From: a virus
Strand: one strand, 5' to 3'
IMG/VR virus record: IMGVR_UViG_3300034375_010899
Location: 1-64,000 of that record
Length of the DNA: 64,000 bases
A model generated the notes under the pieces. It saw only the letters and a program-made list of their open reading frames with translations, searched no databases and had not been told where the DNA came from. Within the stretch, counting starts at the first letter, position 1, and each line of letters opens with the position of its first letter. Shown here piece by piece: positions 59,901 through 64,000 of this stretch. The translations under genes were made by a program, and so were the position numbers.

Positions 59901-62900
59901 AGATGCAGACTTGCTTGATGGTCAGCAAGGTTCTTATTATATTAATACATCGGCAAATTCTCAAACTAAAACTGGAGATTTGACCTTAAGTGGCAATTTA
60001 ACTCTATCTGGATCATTTACCGATTCTGCAGCAAGTTCTGGAACTTCAGGTTATGTTTTAAAATCAACCTCTACAGGAACTGAATGGGTTGATCCAACAA
60101 CTGTTGCTGGACTTCAAGGCATCCAAGGCACTCAAGGTATTCAAGGAACTCAAGGAACTCAAGGAACACAAGGTACTCAAGGTCTTCAAGGAACACAAGG
60201 TACTACAGGTGTCCAAGGAACTCAAGGAACACAAGGTACTCAAGGTCTTCAAGGAACACAAGGTACTACAGGTGTCCAAGGAACTCAAGGAACTCAGGGA
60301 ACTCAAGGCATTCAAGGCACTCAGGGTACACAGGGCATCCAAGGAACACAGGGTACTCAGGGAACACAAGGTGTTCAAGGAACACAAGGTACTACAGGTG
60401 TCCAAGGTACTCAAGGTACTCAAGGCACTCAGGGAATTCAAGGTACTCAGGGTATTCAAGGTACTCAGGGCATTCAAGGAACACAAGGAACACAAGGAAC
60501 TACAGGTACTACAGGTGTCCAAGGAACTCAAGGAACACAAGGTACTCAAGGTCTTCAAGGAACACAAGGTACTACAGGTGTCCAAGGAACTCAAGGAACA
60601 CAAGGTACTCAAGGTCTTCAAGGAACACAAGGTACTACAGGTGTCCAAGGAACTCAAGGAACTCAGGGAACTCAAGGTCTTCAAGGAATACAAGGTACTA
60701 CAGGTGTCCAAGGAACACAAGGTACTCAAGGTACTCAAGGTAGACAAGGTACTACAGGTACTACAGGTACTACAGGTGTCCAAGGTACTCAGGGAACTCA
60801 GGGAACTCAAGGAACTCAAGGTATTCAAGGAAGACAAGGAACTCAAGGTGTCCAAGGAACTCAAGGTACTCAGGGAACTCAGGGAACTCAAGGTACTACA
60901 GGACCAGTAGCTGGATCAGCAAATCAAGTTGTTTACAAAAATAGTTCCAATATTGCAACAGGTTCTGCAAATCTGACCTTTGATGGAACTTCTTTATATG
61001 CAAATCAGATTAATGGACCAGCAACCTTTGTAATTGATCCAACAACAATCGGTGACAACTCAGGAACTGTTGTAGTTAAAGGTAATTTGCAGATTGATGG
61101 TACAACAACAACTGTAAATTCAACCACAGTAACTATTGATGATAAGAATATTACTCTTGCTTCTGGTGCTGCCAATGCTGCAGCTTCTGATGGTGGTGGT
61201 ATTACGCTTGATGGTTCTAGTGCTTCTATTACATATGCATCCACTGGAGATAAGTGGGTATTCAATAAAGCACCTTATTACAATGCTGCTAGGTTACTTA
61301 CAACTTCCGATGAAGGTTCTGGAAATGGTATCGATGCGGACACTGTAGATGGTCTTCAGGCATCATCATTCTTCAGAGCAGATGCTGGAAACAGTGTAGA
61401 CGCAAGAATTGCTGCCGCAGACGGACGGGGAATTAGATTCTATGATAATGATGCATATAAGGTCTATATGTCTGCTTCAGGAAATACAACCTGGGGTGGT
61501 AGATTAGATACAACTTCAGACTTTAATATGTACTTCAGAATGACTGGAGGTACAAACAGAGGATTCGTATTCCAAAATGGAACTTCGGAACTGTTCCAGA
61601 TTGAATCTACTGGACAACTAAGAGTTGCATCAAATAACATTTATGCAGGTAATGCTAATATCGTATGGCACGCTGGTAATGATGGATCGGGAAGCGGATT
61701 GGATGCGGATTTACTAGATGGGCAGCAAGGTTCTTATTATATTAATACATCAGGAACTGCGCAGACAAAGACTGGTAATTTGACAATTAGTGGAGAAATT
61801 ATTGCAAATACAGGAAACTTTATTTCGACGGTAGGTATTGGAACAATCATAGATATTATTCCTTATGATACTTTAAATTCTGGAACACTTTCCTTTGAAG
61901 CTTCTGCGGGACAGTTGTTCTCCATTACAAATAATCTCACATCAGGATCTATTTTCTCAGTTAATGATGTTTCTGGACTACCAAGCATTGATGTTAATGC
62001 TGATGGAACAGTACAATTAGCACCTTTTGGATCTAATGAATATGTTGGAGTTGGAGTAACAAATCCAACACAAAAACTTCATGTAAATGGAAACCTAAGA
62101 GTTACTGGAGCATATTATGATTCCAATAATGATGCGGGAACATCGGGATACGTTCTCAAGTCAACTGCTACAGGAACTGACTGGGTAGATCCAACAACGG
62201 TTGCTGGATTGCAGGGTATTCAAGGTACTCAGGGTATTCAAGGAACTCAGGGAACTCAGGGCACTCAGGGAACTCAAGGTAGACAAGGTACTACAGGTAT
62301 TCAGGGCACTCAGGGCACTCAGGGAACTCAAGGTAGACAAGGTACTACAGGTACTACAGGTACTCAGGGAACTCAAGGCACTCAAGGTATTCAAGGCACT
62401 CAGGGAACTCAAGGTAGACAAGGTACTACAGGTACTACAGGTACTCAGGGAACTCAAGGCACTCAAGGTATTCAAGGCACTCAGGGAACTCAAGGTAGAC
62501 AAGGTACTACAGGTACTACAGGTACTCAGGGAACTCAAGGTATTCAAGGTAGACAAGGTACTACAGGTACTACAGGTACTCAGGGAACTCAGGGAACTCA
62601 GGGCACTCAAGGTAGACAAGGTACTACGGGTACTACAGGTACTCAGGGCACTCAGGGCACTCAGGGAACTCAAGGTAGACAAGGTACTACAGGACCAGTA
62701 GCAGGTTCAGCAAATCAAGTTGTTTATAAAAATTCATCAAATGTTCCAACAGGTTCTTCCAATTTTACATTTGATGGTGATACTTTAACGGTAAATGGTG
62801 ACGTTTCAATTGCATCTACGGTTAGCATTGGTACAAGCATTGATATTATTCCAGATAATAGTACAGGAACACTTTCATTTGAAGGTTCTGCTGGACAATT

Positions 62901-64000
62901 ATTCTCCATTACAAATAATCTGACTACAGGTTCTATCTTTGCTGTTGGTGATGTTACGGGCATTCCAAGCATTGATGTTGATGCTGATGGAACAATTCAA
63001 TTAGCACCTTACGGTTCAACTGAGTATGTTGGTGTTGGTGAAACAAATCCAACACAAAAACTTCATGTAAATGGAAACCTAAGAGTTACTGGAGCATATT
63101 ATGATTCTAATAATGATGCAGGAACATCTGGATATGTTCTTAAATCAACTGCTACAGGAACTGACTGGGTAGATCCAACAACGGTTGCTGGATTGCAGGG
63201 CACTCAGGGCACTCAGGGAACTCAAGGTAGACAAGGTACTACAGGTACTACAGGTACTACAGGTACTCAGGGAACTCAAGGTATTCAAGGTAGACAAGGT
63301 ACTACAGGTACTACAGGTACTCAGGGAACTCAAGGTATTCAAGGTAGACAAGGTACTACAGGTACTACAGGTACTCAGGGAACTCAAGGTATCCAAGGTC
63401 CTGGAGGATTGACAACAACAAATGCAGATACTTTAGATAATTTAGATTCTACAGCATTCTTTAGAGCAAATACTGGAAATACTGTAGATGCTAGATTTGC
63501 TTCAGCAGATGGAAGAGGTGTTAGATTCTATGATAATGATGCATATAAGGTCTATATGTCTACTTCAGGAAATACAACCTGGGGAGGAAGACTAGATTCG
63601 ACTTCCGATTTTAATATGTACTTCAGGATGACTGGAGGTACAAACAGAGGATTCGTATTCCAAAATGGAACTTCGGAACTGTTCCAAATTGAATCAACAG
63701 GTCAATTAAGAGTTGCATCAAATAATATCTACGCAGGCAATGCTAATACGGTATGGCACGCTGGTAATGATGGATCAGGTTCAGGACTTGATGCAGACTT
63801 ACTTGATGGTTATTCAGCAAGTACTACAAGAAATGCCGCAAATACAATTCCAGTTAGAGACGGCAATGGTTATCTTCAGTTAGGGTGGATAAACACTACT
63901 AGCGGCGCAACAACTTCAACTATAAACAAAATTTATGCTTCAAATGATGATTATATAAGGTATGTTACACCTGCCACTCTTATCAGTCAGTTGGGTATTT
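53941..64000 (+). CDS. Giant collagen-like tail fibre, 3' end outside window
   Basis: An open frame of at least 3353 codons without a stop at the window edge. An N-terminal domain (MSKYLSNRQKNLKVGISSYS to about residue 138) is followed by six collagen-like blocks of Gly-X-Gln triplets, 443 in total. They are separated by globular stretches with recurring modules: GPVAGSANQVVYK after most blocks, VDGQTTTINSTELIVDDLNI TLASGA, YASTGDKWVFNKAPYYNAAR L and FNMYFRMTGGTNRGFVFQNG. Frame 1 was checked at several points and holds to 64000. It is likely a long trimeric fibre or whisker for host contact. The six blocks have no proline-hydroxyproline pattern, so stability must come from Thr/Gln. Confidence 0.85.
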   Translation, partial: MSKYLSNRQKNLKVGISSYSENKTTVEVVGKVGIGTAAATADLDINGDLRLRGSLYDRDNQVGSQGQVLVSTGAGATWTNIDGIETIENIINTTLTGVEIEEEGVGIGTGYHTINFVGAGVTATGAGTTATITFTQQVGIQGTQGVQGTQGIQGTQGIQGTQGTQGTQGVDGIQGTQGVQGTQGTQGLQGTQGVDGIQGTQGTQGVQGTQGVQGTQGTQGVQGTQGTQGIQGTQGIQGTQGTQGIQGTQGTQGTQGTQGTQGTQGIQGIQGTQGTQGTQGTQGLQGTQGLDGIQGTQGVQGTQGTQGTQGVQGTQGTQGVQGTQGVQGTQGTQGIQGTQGTQGTQGVQGTQGTQGVQGTQGTQGTQGVQGTTGPVAGSAEQVVYKDGSNNPAGSDNLTFNGNDLFVGRDVTIGRDLYVDGSVTIGGTSATLFTETLRISDADIILGYRTDSNGNDASTDTTANHGGVALASTEGTPLVSLNVAGIETLPPTYKKIMWFKEGTFSGLGTDAWLTNYALGIGLTDMLSGTALAVGGDIDIHGALYDTNHLKGDSGDILVSTGTGISWTDPYAAGIQGTQGVQGTQGTQGTQGVQGTQGTQGTQGTQGTQGAQGTQGTQGVQGTQGIQGTQGIQGTQGTQGVQGTQGVQGTQGTQGTTGVQGTQGVQGTQGVQGTQGVQGTQGTQGTQGIQGTQGVQGTQGVQGTQGTQGTQGIQGTQGVQGTQGVQGTQGTQGIQGTQGTQGTQGTQGTQGIQGIQGTQGTQGTQGTQGTQGTQGIQGTQGTQGTQGTQGIQGIQGIQGTQGTQGIQGTQGTQGTQGTQGTQGTQGIQGTQGTQGTQGTQGIQGIQGTQGTQGTQGIQGIQGTQGTQGVQGTQGTQGTQGTQGTQGIQGIQGTQGTQGTQGTQGTQGIQGIQGTQGVQGRQGTQGIQGTQGTQGTQGTQGTTGPVAGSANQVVYKNSSNIATGSTNLTFDGTSLYANQINGPATFVIDPTTIGDNSGTVVIKGDLQVDGQTTTINSTELIVDDLNITLASGAADSSAADGGGITLDGANASLTYASTGDKWVFNKAPYYNAARLLTTSDEGSGNGLDADTVDGLEASSFFRADTSNSVDVRLSIGNGRGVRFFDSDNYKIWMSSSNDSTWGGRLDSTSDFNMYFRMTGGTNRGFVFQNGTSELFQIESDGQVRVASNNIYAGNANTVWHAGNDGASSGLDADLLDGQEGSYYINTSANSQTKTGDLTLSGNLTLSGSFIDSTVSSGTTGYVLQSTLSGTEWVDPTTVAGLQGIQGTQGIQGTQGTQGTQGTQGTQGTQGTTGVQGTQGTQGLQGTQGTTGVQGTQGVQGTQGTQGLQGTQGTQGTQGIQGTQGVQGTQGVQGTQGTQGTQGTQGIQGIQGIQGTQGTQGVQGTQGTTGVQGTQGTQGTQGIQGTQGTTGVQGTQGTQGTQGVQGTQGTTGVQGTQGTQGTQGTQGVQGTQGTTGVQGTQGTQGTQGIQGTQGTQGTQGVQGRQGTTGPVAGSANQVVYKDASNNPAGSANLTFDGGTLTASNLTVTGASTFQGNVDLGDNDRLRFGDSQDLQIYHNGSNSVIQDTGTGSLILGGSNSVEIRNGAVNETAAKFITDGAVELYYDNSKKFETTADGILVNPNVGLGTTAGNADATQDLAVFKTTNSNSSLLKITETRDVDGTNWISAYTRIQKTTDVTDQAYIQFNGDGNTYGMEFGTIDDEKFAVFRRDAEVELYYDNSLKFETTDYGIYVTGAGNTSTIAGAANLVLDPTAVGDNTGTVIIKGDLQVDGDTTTINSTTLTVDDKNITLASGAVNAASADGAGITVDGSNATLTYASTGDKWVFNKAPYYNAARLLTTSDEGSGNGLDADTVDGLEASSFFRADAGNTVDARIAAANGRGIRFYDNDGYKIYMSSSADATWGGRLDTTSDFNMYFRMTGGTNRGFVFQNGTSELFQIESTGQLRVASNNIYAGNANIVWHAGNDGASSGLDADLLDGQQGSYYINTSANSQTKTGDLTLSGNLTLSGSFTDSAASSGTSGYVLKSTSTGTEWVDPTTVAGLQGIQGTQGIQGTQGTQGTQGTQGLQGTQGTTGVQGTQGTQGTQGLQGTQGTTGVQGTQGTQGTQGIQGTQGTQGIQGTQGTQGTQGVQGTQGTTGVQGTQGTQGTQGIQGTQGIQGTQGIQGTQGTQGTTGTTGVQGTQGTQGTQGLQGTQGTTGVQGTQGTQGTQGLQGTQGTTGVQGTQGTQGTQGLQGIQGTTGVQGTQGTQGTQGRQGTTGTTGTTGVQGTQGTQGTQGTQGIQGRQGTQGVQGTQGTQGTQGTQGTTGPVAGSANQVVYKNSSNIATGSANLTFDGTSLYANQINGPATFVIDPTTIGDNSGTVVVKGNLQIDGTTTTVNSTTVTIDDKNITLASGAANAAASDGGGITLDGSSASITYASTGDKWVFNKAPYYNAARLLTTSDEGSGNGIDADTVDGLQASSFFRADAGNSVDARIAAADGRGIRFYDNDAYKVYMSASGNTTWGGRLDTTSDFNMYFRMTGGTNRGFVFQNGTSELFQIESTGQLRVASNNIYAGNANIVWHAGNDGSGSGLDADLLDGQQGSYYINTSGTAQTKTGNLTISGEIIANTGNFISTVGIGTIIDIIPYDTLNSGTLSFEASAGQLFSITNNLTSGSIFSVNDVSGLPSIDVNADGTVQLAPFGSNEYVGVGVTNPTQKLHVNGNLRVTGAYYDSNNDAGTSGYVLKSTATGTDWVDPTTVAGLQGIQGTQGIQGTQGTQGTQGTQGRQGTTGIQGTQGTQGTQGRQGTTGTTGTQGTQGTQGIQGTQGTQGRQGTTGTTGTQGTQGTQGIQGTQGTQGRQGTTGTTGTQGTQGIQGRQGTTGTTGTQGTQGTQGTQGRQGTTGTTGTQGTQGTQGTQGRQGTTGPVAGSANQVVYKNSSNVPTGSSNFTFDGDTLTVNGDVSIASTVSIGTSIDIIPDNSTGTLSFEGSAGQLFSITNNLTTGSIFAVGDVTGIPSIDVDADGTIQLAPYGSTEYVGVGETNPTQKLHVNGNLRVTGAYYDSNNDAGTSGYVLKSTATGTDWVDPTTVAGLQGTQGTQGTQGRQGTTGTTGTTGTQGTQGIQGRQGTTGTTGTQGTQGIQGRQGTTGTTGTQGTQGIQGPGGLTTTNADTLDNLDSTAFFRANTGNTVDARFASADGRGVRFYDNDAYKVYMSTSGNTTWGGRLDSTSDFNMYFRMTGGTNRGFVFQNGTSELFQIESTGQLRVASNNIYAGNANTVWHAGNDGSGSGLDADLLDGYSASTTRNAANTIPVRDGNGYLQLGWINTTSGATTSTINKIYASNDDYIRYVTPATLISQLGI
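54355..55056 (+). repeat. Collagen-like block 1
   Basis: 78 Gly-X-Y triplets, mostly GTQ, GVQ, GIQ, with a few GVD and GLQ. Ends in GTTGPVAGSAEQVVYK. Confidence 0.95.
55654..56760 (+). repeat. Collagen-like block 2
   Basis: 123 triplets, the longest block. X is Thr, Ile, Val or Ala; Y is nearly always Gln. Confidence 0.95.
57769..58452 (+). repeat. Collagen-like block 3
   Basis: 76 triplets with several GTT interruptions (GTTGVQ). Confidence 0.95.
60109..60900 (+). repeat. Collagen-like block 4
   Basis: 88 triplets; its start (GLQGIQGTQGIQGTQGTQ) matches the start of block 3. Confidence 0.95.
62206..62691 (+). repeat. Collagen-like block 5
   Basis: 54 triplets in higher-order repeats of about 63 bases containing GRQGTTGTTGTQ. 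Confidence 0.95.
63190..63405 (+). repeat. Collagen-like block 6
   Basis: 24 triplets, ending in GIQGPG and then LTTTNADTLDNLDSTAFF. Confidence 0.95.

Larger units (their letters stand above)
56757..61780 (+). repeat. Long direct repeats within the giant fibre
   Basis: 56760-56945 and 60900-61085 are nearly identical. A stretch with TACTTCAG and ACTGGAGGTACAAACAGAGG recurs at about 57371, 59701, 61501 and 63592. The segment GGAGATAAGTGGGTATTCAA recurs three times. They mark internal duplication of whole modules. Confidence 0.85.

Overview
The window looks like part of a T4-like cyanophage (a marine-type cyanomyovirus). The call rests on a collinear run of T4 virion genes: baseplate wedge gp25, gp6, gp7 and gp8, then neck and tail-completion gp13, gp14 and gp15, then small terminase gp16. 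Each is recognised by residue patterns recalled from the T4 proteins. T4-type late promoters (TATAAATA and close variants) and the many tiny genes of cyanophage early regions agree with this. No photosynthesis or other host-metabolism gene was seen, so the host assignment is an inference from family resemblance.

Layout. (1) 1-8 kb: about 27 small tightly packed plus-strand genes, many with ATGA or TGATG overlaps, mostly of unknown function. They include two HNH nucleases, a possible PD-(D/E)XK nuclease beside an N6-adenine methyltransferase (a restriction-modification-like pair), and a secreted glycine-zipper protein. (2) 7.9-9.6 kb: a minus-strand GIY-YIG endonuclease gene lacking the usual catalytic Arg, followed by an 865-bp gene-free region. 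That region holds two repeat arrays (CCTT phased at 10-13 bp, and CGAGAY motifs) and an orphan late promoter. (3) 9.6-16 kb: small genes with C-containing Arg codons, separated by regulatory intergenic segments. These carry hairpin terminators, sigma70-like promoters, a twice-used 83-nt element able to form a pseudoknot, a four-times-used CTTTATACTCAGGTC element, a candidate structured RNA and a tRNA-like T-arm element. Genes of note are an ArdA-like antirestriction protein and a ligase-fold (KxDG) protein. (4) 16.2-18.5 kb: small conserved genes and a GT-A-like glycosyltransferase, switching to AT-rich sequence.

(5) 18.5-48.5 kb: the virion block. gp7 is 4516 residues long (T4 gp7 is 1032) and contains a YHYH-like domain. 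The 2787-residue DUF4815-type protein contains a Pro-rich (PSPGPK)n linker and a large glycine-rich domain. gp14 carries an inserted run of G-x-G-Y modules that also occur in four other structural proteins. (6) 48.5-64 kb: a fibre and appendage cassette lies immediately after gp16, where T4 has gp17. It contains an Ig-like small protein, a 724-residue fibre, a beta-helix protein, and a giant open frame from 53941 that runs off the window edge. That frame has six proline-poor collagen-like blocks totalling 443 Gly-X-Y triplets, alternating with repeated globular modules.

Working together, the left half is probably host takeover, defence evasion and regulation, expressed early from sigma70-like promoters. 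The right half is the late tail, baseplate and host-recognition programme. All function calls come from reading the sequence and from memory of the families; no searches were run.
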